DNA from: Rhyacophila brunnea
Taxonomy: Eukaryota > Arthropoda > Insecta > Trichoptera > Rhyacophilidae
Length of the DNA: 64,000 nucleotides
Assembly: GCA_022495005.1 (NCBI GenBank)
Contig: JAGYXB010000700.1
Location: forward strand, 414,912-478,911
Direction: 5' to 3'
In this document: positions 34,053 to 45,610 of the stretch, piece by piece
Numbering within the stretch: the stretch's first letter is position 1
How the letters are laid out: the number at the start of each line of letters is the position of its first letter
Made by a program: the position numbers and the translations under genes
Notes under the pieces: generated by a model
Told to the model about the DNA's origin: nothing
The model's database searches: none
Seen by the model: only the letters and a program-made list of their open reading frames with translations

Positions 34053-34884
34053 TGATTTCGAAGCACCGCGTACACATACAATTTAAGATTTCATTCCACT
34101 CATATTTTACGAACGAGAATATGATGATTATCATTAATAATTTATTTAAAGATGTTAAAGCATAAGTTATTGTTATTATTATTAAAATATATTTCGTAAT
34201 GCGTCAAACATTTTTTTATAAAATCATATGGTACTTATCAAATAATTCATTATATCGGCTATTTTCTAAATGTGTTTGCCGCTGTATTCCCCATAACTAA
34301 CTTGTACCCAATTTTTGTCAATATACTTAGGTACCTACTGATATTTTTTTAAAATATCGAAATATCTACTGAGTTTAGAATCTGGCAACATTGTAACAAA
34401 TCAGTATTCGTCGTGGTTGGAATTGCGGCACTTGTGATTGGGGTGTTTTGGGAACCCATACACACCTTTCTTCTCTGTAATGTTCAATAGCTGTGATAAT
34501 TTTATCATTGTCCCAATGTGCCATGATTTACCAGTGTGTAGGTATGTAATATGACTAATATGACTAATATGTAATAACAAAAAAACAAAAGAACCACCGC
34601 CGCTGTTTCTCGTGTGCACGCAATGAAATATATAAAATGAATGACACTACAATAAAACTAAATCCGTCCAAAAAATATAGATACCTACTTTGTGTACCGA
34701 TATCGATATATTGCCGGTATGGGCATATGGCTACGGGATGGGATGTTATCAGTCTGATAACATTTTAAATACCAATAAAAACAACATCATTACATACTTT
34801 TTTCCCGTAGCGGCAGTTTGCTGTGATCAGTAGAATCAGCAGATACAGTACGTGATCATAATGGATTAATTTGAACCTTTATAG
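34053..34884. other. Unclassified, with a GCTACGGGA-family core at 34735-34850 (-)
   Basis: 34735-34850 carries GCTACGGGATGGGATG...TTCCCGTAGCGGCAG, the short core of the repeat at 12.8 and 53.0 kb. The rest shows nothing. Confidence 0.5.
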
Positions 34885-35971
34885 CACCGATTTTCAAACT
34901 GGGAGGCGCGGAGTGTTGCAAAAGGAGGCGCGAAAAGTTTAACACAATGTAGCCACAGGTTTGCAGTTTGCAAATGCATAGTTTATAAATCAGCCGCTAG
35001 TTATCAACTACATAAAAAACAGTCCCATAAAAGGTTGTTTGCAAACCTGTCTGAAAATATGGAGACTAATTTTATAATACCTCACTTCCATACTATTGTG
35101 AAGCGCGCTAGCTATCTCGTGAAAAAATAAAATAAAAGGATCAAATCATAATGAGGCAATTTTTTAGGAATAACGGACGATAATAAAAAAAAATGAGTGA
35201 ATAAATAAATGCAAGGACCACTAATGCATTCACTGATTTAAAAAGACAAAGTAAAGGCATTCATAAAAAATTGGAGCTTTGGAAATCAAAATTTAAAAAA
35301 AAAATAAGTTCGTCATGTGGAAACACTTTTAAATGATTTCTGCGCCAGATATATTGAAGCAACAAAAATCTATTTCTTGGTTAGTTTGCAAATGCATGTT
35401 TCACATTATTTTATTTATAGTTAAGTGTGCTTTGTATTGCTATAAGTAGTGCTTTGTTTCAGGGCTAATACATATTTTAAATATTTGCTTATGCGTTGCA
35501 ATTTCATGTGATACCTATATGATGATAGATATACTTAAATGATAACTCCCGTGTATAATTTATTAAACACTACATTGGAGCACCATACTACCATAAACCT
35601 CAGCGATAGGTAGTTGGGCCCGCCAAAGATCCTGGCCTGAAGGCCCGCTTCAGGATGTGCGGCCCATGATAGAATCCATTTGTCAATGAACGGTGATGAA
35701 TTCGGATTGACTACTATTGAAATTGATTGTGCTGTTGTGTGTGTAGCACATTCATCGCGTGAAAAACAAATTAATTTAAAAATGAATATAATATACCTAA
35801 GTAGTAGTACCTAAAACATTGTTTATTTTTATATTTTTTTTCATTTTTGTATTGGTACATTGTTGAATATTTAAAAAGGTGTCTGTATTATTTAATGAAA
35901 TAAAGGCTGGGGCGCCAAGATTGGATTTTTTTTAAAGGGAGGCGTAGTAATATGAAGTTTGGAAACCACTG
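34885..35971 (-). mobile_element. hAT (CAGTGGTTTCCAAAC family), TSD CTTTATAG/CTTTATAA
   Basis: Reverse orientation: the right side, reversed, begins CAGTGGTTTCCAAACTTCAT, and the left side reads CACCGATTTTCAAACTGGGAG. Subterminal GGAGGCGC words on both sides. 8-bp duplication with one mismatch. No transposase frame. Relatives at 37354-37914 and 45774-48385. Confidence 0.8.
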
Positions 35972-36590
35972 CTTTATAATACGTACGCGTTGTTTCTCAG
36001 ATTTTTTTTTCGAGATTTCGGAGAGTCCGAAAATACTATTATTTTGATTCTGTAAAAAATGTCACAAAATGCGTAATAAATAATAATCAAAATAAGTGCT
36101 AGACATGCTCCAATTGATTGGCAATCGCTACCTACACGGGAGAATAAAGAGTAAAAAATACATAAACATAAATTCCTGTACCTACCTACTTACGTAGCTC
36201 TTCGTATTAAAATCAACTGGTATGCGAATTTTATTAACAATAAATTATTAATGATCCTTCATTAAAGTGTGTTGCTAAATCTTTTGAGTTTTACCGCCAG
36301 CCTCGAAACAAGTGGTGACTCGTGTCGAGCGACAGAAATTCGATCCTCAATACGATAAAAGCAATTAAAACTTACGGACTAAAGTGATTATTTTTATGAT
36401 GGCTGACCTCATTTTATAATGTCGCCACAAGTTTCTTTCAGTGAGGACGATGTTGTCAACCCCAACATTTGTCAACTTAGTTCAACAAACGATTAATGTA
36501 ATTTATGGTCCAATAAAATATGATAATTATCGTTAAATTTTATGAGGTTGACAACACAAGTTTCTGGTCAGGACGGGCCTTTATGCCTGG
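35972..36590. other. Nothing firmly recognised
   Basis: Contains a diverged relative of the following hairpin (AAATTTTATGAGGTTGACAAC at about 36535). Confidence 0.35.
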
Positions 36591-36591
36591 T

Positions 36592-36726
36592 CCACACCGG
36601 CAACAAGTCGCGCGACAACTCGTTAAATTTTACGATTATTATCATAATTGCTTAAGAAATTTTACGATAATTATCATGCTTATCGTAAAATTTAACGAGT
36701 TGTCGCGCGACTTGTTTTCGGTGTGG
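36592..36726. repeat. Large hairpin, 45-base arms pairing at 43 of 45
   Basis: The left arm 36592-36636 (CCACACCGGCAACAAGTCGC...) and the right arm 36682-36726 are complementary except at two adjacent bases. The 45-base loop holds further self-complementary TTATCATAATTG / GATAATTATCATG words. The GC-rich core CAAGTCGCGCGACAAC is itself partly palindromic. Probably a MITE; no target duplication seen. Confidence 0.85.
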
Positions 36727-37040
36727 CCGCACTTTTAGACCTGCAAGTTGGCAACGCTGCTGCTGATTATTATTCTTGTATTTATGTTCACTGATATATT
36801 ATGTTGTTACTATAATAACAATTTTTTCACATGTCCTACATCACGGAATCTTTGAAATAATAATTATTAATGAATTATATTTGTTATTTCCTTATTTGTT
36901 ATTTATTAATTATTGTATTATGAATGAACGTTCTGAATAAATAATATTATGGCGATAGCAAATTTATACAAGTACATAATAAATGTATTACAATAACAAA
37001 TTACAGTTGTGATATTATCTCCTATGTACCTACATAATAT

Positions 37041-37259
37041 CGTCACTGTTCTGGCAGAAGACACTAATTCGAAAAAATTACATATTGAGTTAGTTATAGG
37101 TACCAAAATGTTCCTTATTTCAAACTTTACCGTCTGGAAACCTTCTTAATAAACAAACAGTCTTTATTTTAAAGTCATCCTTTACATTTTAACAACTTCA
37201 AAGTCAAATTACTCAAAACTAGTATTCTCCAGTTAGTGTGTTCTGCCAGAACAGAGACG
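37041..37259. mobile_element. MITE with CGTC termini, TSD ATAT
   Basis: CGTCACTGTTCTGGCAGAAG to GTTCTGCCAGAACAGAGACG. ATAT precedes it, and AATAT follows. Same family as 16690-16943, reverse orientation. Confidence 0.75.
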
Positions 37260-37264
37260 AATAT

Positions 37265-38100
37265 ATTACATGTAAATTGTGCGTAAAACATTTCACCGTG
37301 GCACAGTTCGCCGTGAGCTTTTTATCAGAAAGAGATGACCGTATGCTATACGGCAGTGGTTTCCAAACTTTATGTTACTACGCCTCCCTTTTAAAAAAAT
37401 CTAATCTTGGCGCCTCCTCCCCTTTATTTCATTAAATAATAAAGACACTTTTTTAAATTGTCAACAATGCACTTAAATACAAAAATGAAAAGAAAAAAAC
37501 AAGTTTTTACTACTTATATTATATTCATTTTTAAATTAATTTGTTTTTCGTACGACGAATGTGCTTGTTTATTAGCATAATCAATTTTAATAGTAGTCAA
37601 TCCAAATTCATCATCGTTCATTGACAGATGGATTCTATCATGGGCCCCACATCCTGAAGCGGGCCCCCAGACCAGGATCTTTCAACGACATATTTAAAAT
37701 ATTTAATAGCCGTGAAACAAAGTAGCGCCGCAGTGGATTATCAAACTAATCAAGAACTAAGGAAATAGATTTTTGTTTGCTTCAATATATCTGGCGTAGA
37801 AATCATCATATAAACTATGCGCTTGAAACTGCAAACTGGTGGCTACATTAATTGTGTTAAACTTTTCGCGCCTCCCTTTGCAACACTCCGCGCCTCCTAA
37901 TTTGGAAATCGCTGCTATGCGGTCTCCAATTTTATTATATTCAATATGAACATTAATTAAATTTTCATAGCTGATTTTGGCAAAACTCATGAATCCAAGA
38001 ATGAAAACCTAACCTAACAAATAATCCAGCATATCGGCTATTTTCAATTTTTTTTGCTGCTGGCTTCCTGTGAAGTGTAAACCGACAAGAACCGTGTTTT
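37265..38100 (-). repeat. Dispersed repeat (GGTTCTTGTCGG family) split by hAT
   Basis: Reverse complement of 6916-7150 and 49865-50120. Broken at 37354 within the word ACCGTATAGCATACGG that is intact in the other copies. Confidence 0.7.
37354..37914 (+). mobile_element. hAT (CAGTGGTTTCCAAAC family), TSD CTATACGG/CTATGCGG
   Basis: CAGTGGTTTCCAAACTTTAT to TTTGGAAATCGCTG, with GGCGCCTCC near the left end and CGCGCCTCC near the right end. 8-bp duplication with one mismatch. An old GGGCCC-type insertion lies at about 37643-37690. Confidence 0.85.
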
Positions 38101-38124
38101 ATTAGACATGCATTATCATTATTA

Positions 38125-38316
38125 TCAACTGGGGTCGATCCACTGCTGGATGAAGACCTCCCCCACTCTTATGGGTCCCTAGTTTTTTGCTGCCATACCT
38201 ACGTCCACTGCACTTTATGAGTTATTCTATCTAGCGGGTTTCAAGGCGTCCCTGTGGGCGTTCAGTGCCTTTTGGGTACCACTGTATGACGGCATTTGTC
38301 CAGTGAGTGACATGTC
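38125..38316 (-). mobile_element. Non-LTR retrotransposon 3' scrap
   Basis: Minus-strand words for HSLDKC/AVIQWYPKGTERPQGR and (reading towards the tail) a GLHPAVD-like end resemble the 3' ends at 3617-3895 and 15190-15302. Strongly decayed. Confidence 0.5.
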
Positions 38317-38324
38317 CAGCCCAT

Positions 38325-39378
38325 CAGTGGCGCACCCAGGATTTAATATTGGGGGCAAGGAGGAGAATGTAAATTAGTTCCATAGGCTCTTTTTCTTCTT
38401 CACAGCTTAATTTCTCGTTTATCGGTCTTTTGTCTATTGCACTCGGTGTACCTATACTATGGTCCTCACATCCTGAAACGGGCCCTCAGGCTAGGATATT
38501 TGGCGGGCCCCCTACCTACTGCTAAGATTAAATGCAGTGTGAAACACTACATTAACGTTTTTCAAATTGTGTTTTAGTTCAAATTAAGGGAACTTATACA
38601 GTGAATTATTGGCGATTTTTTAATACATCTACTTTAATAATGGAGCTGTCGAGTATCGACACATAATAATCAAAAAATATATTGCACAATTATATAAGTA
38701 ATTGAAAATATTCATGGCCATGAAGTGTAATAGCGCCGCAGGCGACTTTTTTACTATTAAAGCTAATTTATGATGTGTGTTTATCTCACTTATCTGGTCT
38801 ACCCGACACGCCGGCCCCCCACAGCCTGGGCCCCCAGGCTAGAGCCCTGTCAGCCATGACCTACACCACTCCGGAATTCGGATGGACACCGAGAATTTTT
38901 TGACAGTTCCCTTAGGTATTGGGTTTCTAAAAAACCTGACATTAGTGTTTCGAAATTTTTGTGCTAGAAATTAAAATCTAAGAAATTTTTCTAAAAAGGG
39001 TGCTGGAGAATTATTACAAATCATTTTTTTGCCGTGTTTTATTGGCTTTCGATGTCAATGTTTAAAATCATTCTGATAATTTTCATGTTTGGGGGGTGCC
39101 AGGGCCCCTTTCCCCCCTGGGTGCGCCACTGGTGTACACCACTCCGGAATTCGGGTGGACACCGAGAATTTTTTGACATTTTCATTAGAGATTGAGTTTC
39201 TAAAAAAACCCGATATTAGTGTTTCGAAATTTTTTTGTTAGAAATTAAAATCTAAGAAATTTTTCTAAAGAGGGTGTTGGAGAATTTCAAATCATTTTTT
39301 GCCGTGTTTTTATTTGTCTAATCTATTGGCTTTCAATTTCAATGTTTTGGGGGGGTCAATGTCCTGGGTGCGCCACTG
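38325..39378. mobile_element. hAT with duplicated right end, TSD CAGCCCAT
   Basis: Left end CAGTGGCGCACCCAGG, right end CCTGGGTGCGCCACTG. Perfect duplication CAGCCCAT at 38317-38324 and 39379-39386. The right subterminal ~250 bp occurs twice (about 38865-39130 and 39134-39378), each copy ending GGGTGCGCCACTG. Confidence 0.85.
38458..38858. mobile_element. Nested hAT, GGGCCC family
   Basis: TATGGTCCTCACATCCTGAA to GCCCTGTCAGCCATG. 8-bp duplication ACCTATAC/ACCTACAC. Shorter relative of 25569-26357. Confidence 0.75.
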
Positions 39379-39531
39379 CAGCCCATTGCCATTAAATGCT
39401 ATATATCTGAAGTGTTTTCGACTTATTATGGAATGTTACACTCCCAAATCTTGTGAATTTAGTCGTTGAATAAAAGAAATGGTTATTAATAATTAATTAA
39501 ATAATTACAACATAAAAAGAACTTTTTATAT

Positions 39532-39968
39532 ACAACGTTTTTAAATTTTCTGTTGAATTATTATGCTCGATATGCTGAAACTTGTATGAAGTAAATAAAA
39601 AACAAAAAAATATAGAATACTGAAATGTCATTTTGACATTTCATTTTGATTTCCATAGTAACCCACGTATATATTAATAATTTAGTTGCTAGGACCACCT
39701 CCTTAGCAACCAATAATAGTTTTTTTTTACTTTTTACGGATTTTTCTGAAATAACTTTCCATAAAAAACAGAATTTACTGAAAATGAATTCAATTCTGCT
39801 TAAAGATGGCTAAAAGTATTAAAAGAATGCATTGGCATCGTGTTCTGATATATTCTAAAAGTTTCAAATGTCTAGCTAGTCGGGAAGTTAGTTAAAAATC
39901 GATTGCAAGATTTGTAACGGATAAACAACCACCGGACAAATAAGAATACGAGCTAATAAAAACGTTGT
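39532..39968 (-). repeat. Dispersed element with ACAACGTTTTT ends, copy 2
   Basis: Reverse complement of 27472-27884, with both inverted ends present. Confidence 0.75.
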
Positions 39969-40517
39969 AAAATAGTATTTCTATACTCCCCCATTGTCAT
40001 TCAGCGTAAATAACGTATTATATTTGGCTAAGGAGTGAGGACACTGCGCGACGGTAAGAGAAAACTCAGTCAATACTAGAATAGTAGACCACAGTCTACT
40101 TGAAGTTGGACATGCCTCTATGATATTATATTAATATGTTGACATTTTGCAGATATGTGGTATTTGTATGATAAATAATTAAATGTCAAATTGTTTATGT
40201 TTTGACTACTCTTGCAACATTGAAAATATGTTTATTTTATTAATAAAATTAATATAAAGATCACACGTCTTGCAATAATTTAATAATAATATGAATGTTG
40301 TACTTAATCATTATTCCAGTCATTGAGATGTTTTTTTTTTATTTTGCATTTTGCGCGATTTCAAAATAATGATCGTGTTTTTTAATATTCCGTTTTACGT
40401 TTTACGTAAGCAACAGTGTATGTACGTATCTGCTTGTAAGTTATATTGAATGGATGAATAATCATGAATGAAAAATGCTAGATTGACGTTTTTGCATATT
40501 ATTATATAATTAGTAAT
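39969..40517. other. Nothing recognised
   Basis: AT-rich, no coding signal. Confidence 0.35.
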
Positions 40518-40715
40518 CAGTGGTGAGGGGTGGAGGTAGACTGTTAAGATCCGACATAAATAGTGCACACTAAACTTTTTCAGTCATACTTATTTGTTTT
40601 CATGAATTAATAATACACATTGCAAATGGTGCTGGTTAGTTTTTAAAATTCATTTAAACCCTGCGTAACCAAGATATAATACATAATAATAGTCTAAATA
40701 TATTCGTCTATCTAT

Positions 40716-41486
40716 CTTCTTCTTCTTATTGTGCCATCCCCTAGCGGAGGTTGGCCACCATCTTTGTCGTCTGCTACCCGGAACAGTTCAGTGGAGCTGC
40801 ACTCGTACCAATCACGGAGGTTCTTAAGCCACGAAATGCGGCGCCGTCCACTGCTACGCTTACCGTTGATCTTTCCTTGAATGACAAGTTGGGGAACGCT
40901 GTACTTTTGTCCTCTCATAATGTGGCCGAGGTACTGTAGTTTCCTGGTTTTGATACTACGTAGAAGTTCTCGGTCCTTTCCCTTTCTATTGAGAACTTCA
41001 AAATTTGTCACCCGGTCGGTCCAAGGAATTTTGAGGATGCGTCTATACAGCCACATCTCGAAAGCATCAAGTCTCCGTGACATCTCTTGGTTTAGCGTCC
41101 ATTCTTCCATACCATAGAAAAGAATTGAGAGAACATAACAACGTACCATACTCAGTCTCAGACCTAGGTTAAGGTCTCGATTGCTAAGGAGGCGTCTCAT
41201 TTTGAGAAAGGCGCTCCTTGCGATCTCAATTCTAGTTTTTATTTCCTGAGACTGGTCCCATTTCTCATTGACCCATGTACCTAAATATTTATAATGGGTC
41301 ACACGTTCGATTGGTTCGCTGTTAATGACAAAATTTGTGTTGGTGTCTGGTGTCGCTGTTTTTGATACTAGTAATAGTTTTGTTTTCTTGAGGTTCATTT
41401 TTAAACCATAAGAATTACTGACCTCATAACATTTTCTACCAGTTGATGTAAACTCTTTAAACTGTCAGCAATCAGCACAGTATCAT
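40716..41486 (-). mobile_element. 5'-truncated non-LTR retrotransposon, TSD CGTCTATCTAT
   Basis: 771 bp inserted in the foldback hAT. 11-bp duplication CGTCTATCTAT at 40705-40715 and 41487-41497. 3' (AAG)n tail at 40716-40727 read on the minus strand. 5' truncation falls just at the reverse transcriptase DD box. Confidence 0.88.
40725..41486 (-). pseudogene. Reverse transcriptase C-terminal part (endonuclease-reverse transcriptase type LINE)
   Basis: Going downstream on the minus strand: DDTVLIADSLKSLHQLVENV (the end of the F/Y-A-D-D box and beyond, 41486-41430). A one-base shift follows at about 41435. From 41398 there is an uninterrupted 228-codon frame with MNLKKTKLLLVS, THYKYLGTWVN, IARSAFLKMRRLL, VRCYVLSILFYGMEEWTL, RLDAFEMWLYRRILKIPW and LQYLGHIMRG. 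These are the thumb and linker motifs common in RTE- and related LINEs. It is the best-preserved retroelement frame of the window. Not functional: the finger/palm region and the endonuclease are missing. Confidence 0.9.
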
Positions 41487-41825
41487 CGTCTATCTATAAA
41501 ATTCTAAAATTATGCCATTAAACCATATATAATTTTAGATATTTTATGGATAGATGAATATTTTTTGACTATTATCTATTATGCCTTGGCTTAGGCAGGG
41601 CTTAATGATTTTTTTAAACTAACCAACACCATCTGTAATATGTTATTCTTAATTCAATGAATACAAATAAGTATGATGAATACGTGTTCACTATTTTTAT
41701 CGGATCGCCCATAGCATACCTAAACTATCATGGTTTGATTTAGGCAGGGTTTAATTGAATTTTAAAAACTAACCAATAATATAATGTATTATATCTAAAC
41801 AGCCTACCTCCACCCTTCGCCACTG

Positions 41826-42313
41826 GTAGATGGTTATAATAAGCATTATCTTATTTTCAATCGATTCATGCTCCGGGTTTGGAAATATTATGTAATAATA
41901 TGTACTAAATAACTAATCGTTCATAATGCCCCATTTACACATGCATGCCGTGCGGCCATAACAAGAAAATGTATGGTTAAACATGTTTTATCCTGAAGTT
42001 GGCAAGATTGCATGAATGAATCAAAAAAATTTGGAAGTTTCTGAATTTTCATGCGTCGGTAGGATTTTTTCGATCTGCGCCTGCGCAGTAGAACGACAGT
42101 GGCGAGCCTGCCGGAAAAAAAACAAACTACGAACGAATTTTTCGGTTAATCGATTTTCACTACCTGTCAAAGAGTACGAAATAGTACCATAAAACGACAA
42201 CATCGCGTCTCGCCCACTCCTCATTCACTGCTGCCTAGTTAATTACCACAACTCGGTCAGTACTAAAGACACGCCTGGCGTGTAGCAATTAGCATTATAA
42301 TTAAATGTGGTAA
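41826..42313 (-). repeat. Unclassified, shares 42020-42230 with 60390-60650
   Basis: On the minus strand CTGCGCAGGCGCAGAT, TTGATTCAT-CATGCAATCTTG and AATCGATTTTTACGACCTGTCAAA-type words match 60390-60600 read on the + strand. Family unknown. Confidence 0.5.
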
Positions 42314-42317
42314 TTAA

Positions 42318-42670
42318 GACGGTATTTCAGTGAAACGGCAAATAATTTTCAACTGTAGGTGCTACGAAATTTCGGATTGGCTGGCAATAGGAGAGCAAAA
42401 GTAAAGCTGTAAACACGTCAATTTGTTTTGTGATGGCGACGGGGGAATTAATTCTTAAATCGTGTAAAGATGACTAAAAAACGTTACCCATTTACTTGAA
42501 AAAGAAAACATGTCAATAAATATATTATTATTATTAGTAATAGAACAATAAACATAACATTAAATGGACGCATATGACAAATTATGTTTTGTTCTACACG
42601 TGTCGTTTGCACAATCTTCGCGTCGCGTAGTCACGATCGTTTTAGACCGTGCCCCAGCTGAAGTATAGCC
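42318..42670 (-). mobile_element. TTAA MITE copy E
   Basis: Reverse orientation. GACGGTATTTCAGTGAAACG to GCCCCAGCTGAAGTATAGCC. TTAA at 42314-42317 and 42671-42674. Confidence 0.85.
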
Positions 42671-43099
42671 TTAACTTTAAACTTAAATTTTTTGAATAAT
42701 AAAATGCCTGATTCTTGTCAAATTTGGGATCACAGATTATCAATATAATTTTTTATCGTGAATATTTTACTAAAAATTATCTCGTCATAAATTATACTAA
42801 TGGTTTTATAAATGCGTTTAAAAATTAATAAATGTAAAAATCTTAACACCACTGCACATTTATGTACCGAAATATGACTATATTCTAAAACATTAGAGCG
42901 AGAGGTTTAAAAGAATACTATTTAATGTAACAAAAATACTTTATGCAGTCATCAAATGTTTAAAATAAATATTAAGGATAATAAGGCTTTAAAATTATAT
43001 ACATAGATTATCTACAACGTTTAAGGAGTGTCCAGGATCATGGTTTGAAAATACAATAAAAACTCAATTTTGACCTACGACGAGCATGTCCCCCCTTAA

Positions 43100-43634
43100 C
43101 CCTTTACTGCATGTTTTTTTTTTTTTTTTGAAAATTTTTATTTTTTATTGGTGTTAAAATGCCTTGTGAATGAAGGAAAAATAATGAAAAAAATATTTAA
43201 AATTATTAAATTTTGTATGTTACTGCGTGGTGTCGCAGATTTATGACATTTGGAAATCTTACATTTTAGTATGACAAAATACAAAACCAAATGAAAACAA
43301 TTATAAAAAACTAATGTACACACCTTATTTGATGTGTAGATATTTTTATTCAACCAATTTCAATCTTCTGTATATTTTTTTTTATTTATTTACAAATACG
43401 GATTTTTGCGTACATACTAATTCGTCAACTGTCAAACCAGAAATGCAGGGACTATAATGCAGAAATGCTTTATTTCTTGAAATGTCCAAACAAAATCGGT
43501 AAAGTAGGATGTTTATGGTAAAACAGTTTTCTAGGCATCGAAAAAGGATAGTATTTGATAATTTACACAGATGGCATTGGCTATATCGAAATAGTTTGAA
43601 ATGTCGCAAATTTGCGACACTATGCAGTAAAGGG
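43100..43634 (-). mobile_element. piggyBac-like remnant
   Basis: Inverted ends CCCTTTACTGCAT/ATGCAGTAAAGGG are flanked by TTAA at 43096-43099 and 43635-43638. CCCTTT ends next to TTAA are the piggyBac pattern. The minus-strand frame 43382-43729 contains LHYSPCISGLTVDELV, which resembles the LTVDE stretch near the second catalytic Asp of piggyBac transposases. The rest is decayed. Confidence 0.75.
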
Positions 43635-43638
43635 TTAA

Positions 43639-44224
43639 ACAATGAATTGGTGTCAGCACTTTTACGTGTAAACAGACAGTTATTGTCACGATTGTTTAAA
43701 ATACTCACTATTGCTGCCAGTAAATCCATGCACGTGTACAGGCGCTATTTAAGGCTATCTCTTCTAATGGTCCAAACGATTTGTTTTCTCTTAAAATCCT
43801 ATAACGATAGTGCAATTAGACTGAGTTGAAAAAAAACTGTCATTGTGTACAGAAATTTAGTTTTCTTTGATTTGGCGTTATATTCTTATATTCACAATGC
43901 TATGATGTGAACATTACTGTACTTTGTACTTAATGGAAAAATAATTTCGGGAAACGAGAACTTCTTTCGAATTGTCATAAATATGACAGGCATGTCAAAC
44001 GCATATATCGCTTAGTGGATTTTGATCATTCGCCATAGGAATTAAGCCATGAAGATGTGAAAAGCGTGTACATACATTCAGTTGTGATATTACATGATTT
44101 CGTTGATATTTTAAAGGGACAGTTTTAACCATTGAAGTTAATCCCTCCAAACCAAAACCCGCCACGCACTACACCCGGTTTTAATCGAGCATATCACGTA
44201 GTTTTAGGTTTTAGGCCGGGAATG
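43639..44224. other. Unclassified; 43630-43760 matches 60230-60335 in reverse
   Basis: CACGTGTACAGGCGCTA, TTGTTTAAAATACTCACTAT and AACAGACAGTTATTGTCACGATTG recur in reverse near 60.2-60.3 kb. No coding signal. Confidence 0.4.
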
Positions 44225-44232
44225 CCCTAGGA

Positions 44233-45021
44233 CAGTGGTCGGCAAACCGCGGCTCGCGAGCCACATGTGGCTCTTTGGCCCATTGAGTGTGGCTCTGCCC
44301 TGTTTGACATCGCTACAAAGAAGAAGCAAAGAAAAACGGATGACGAAAACCGTGAATTTAAAGTTGAATGGATCGAGACTTTCGCGTTTATTCAAAACTT
44401 ATATGGCCTATCGATCTGTATTATTTGTCGGGCAAAATTGGCGCATAACACGAAGTCAAATTTGGAGGGACACTTTACAACTAAACATGCGTCGTTTAGT
44501 TGAGCACTAAATATCCTGTCGATGATGCAAGGCAGAAAGCAGTTGAGAAACTTTAGAAGAGTCAAGAAAAATCAAATTCTGTATTTAATTACTGAATACA
44601 ATCTTCCAACAATGTTAATATTGCATTATTTGTGGTTAGTAAAGAGATTTCTTAGAGAGGAAATCAAGAGTAAATTGGGAAGTTGAGTTGTCTTATTGAT
44701 GAGAACCTGGAATCCTACTTAAAATTAAAAACATCAACATACAAACCTGACTTACCTAAACTTTTCAAGGAGATGCAAGGCCATTATGCACATTAAGTGT
44801 TTGTCAGTCATTGTCATGATTTAATTCTATGGATACCTTACTTACAATTTAATTTTTTATCAATAAATAAGATCGTTATTAAGTATAATATCAAGTTTTA
44901 TTCAGTGTACCTGTAGTTTAATTAAGACTTAAATCTTTGAACAGTTACTTTGTTCAGTTTAAGAAATTTGGCTCTCAAAAGAAATTTCAATCGGTGTACT
45001 TGTTGAGTTTGCCGACCACTG
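44233..45021 (+). mobile_element. hAT deletion derivative with BED-finger remnant, TSD CCCTAGGA
   Basis: Ends CAGTGGTCGGCAAACCGC and GAGTTTGCCGACCACTG. Perfect duplication CCCTAGGA at 44225-44232 and 45022-45029. TGTGGCTCT-type words subterminally. About 790 bp, internal part lost. Confidence 0.88.
44280..44503 (+). pseudogene. hAT transposase N-terminus with BED-type zinc finger
   Basis: The frame from 44267 gives DIATKKKQRKTDDENREFKV, then FIQNLYGLSICIICRAKLAH and NTKSNLEGHFTTKHASF: Cys-x2-Cys, then His-x4-His, in the arrangement of BED fingers of hAT transposases and of domesticated relatives such as GTF2IRD2/ZBED proteins. It stops after 78 codons, and the catalytic domain has been deleted. 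Confidence 0.75.
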
Positions 45022-45029
45022 CCCTAGGA

Positions 45030-45610
45030 GAAGATACCCAGGACTAAGGTTGCTACGCTCAAAGTGAGCTCTGACTAAGTTTAAAGTTATTTTCTAATGC
45101 AAAGTGCCGGGGATAGAAGAGCACAGGGAAATTATAAAAATTAAAAATGATTCTAGTGTATATATAACAAAAATAATGAAGCTAATCATACGGACAGCAA
45201 AAATTATGTGAAGAGATCTTCACGCCCGCAGTAAAACGCCGCAATTTTTTTAAATGCAAGATAATTGGCCTTAGTAGCAACCAAGTCGGACGGCCCGATG
45301 GGCCCAACAGCTGGTTGGACCGACCTGAACATCTCCTCCCGTTCGGAGCACATTCTAAGACATTCCCAGAGGATGTGGTTGGCATCCTAACCATTCAAGT
45401 TTACTTCCCTTATTTGAAAGTCCTTTTCAAATTAACCACGATGAAGCCCCTTAAGAAACTTGTACGTATGCAGTTCGCCGTATCACACTTCACCGTGAAA
45501 TGCTGTATCGGAAATATATGGCCGTGTATTAAAGACCGTCCTCTTTAGGTCGTTTAGTACTGATATAAAATTCATGTCTGATGATGATGATGGATATTTT
45601 GTCCGTTATA
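45030..45610. repeat. Unclassified repeat-rich stretch
   Basis: 45465-45560 (GCAGTTCGCCGTATCACACTTC...GGCCGTGTATTAAAGACCG) recurs at 49050 and 49750-49860, where a hAT split it. The rest is unrecognised. Confidence 0.5.

Larger units (their letters stand above)
40518..41825 (+). mobile_element. Foldback hAT split by LINE
   Basis: CAGTGGTGAGGGGTGGAGGT to CTCCACCCTTCGCCACTG. 526 bp after removing the LINE and its duplication. Confidence 0.8.
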
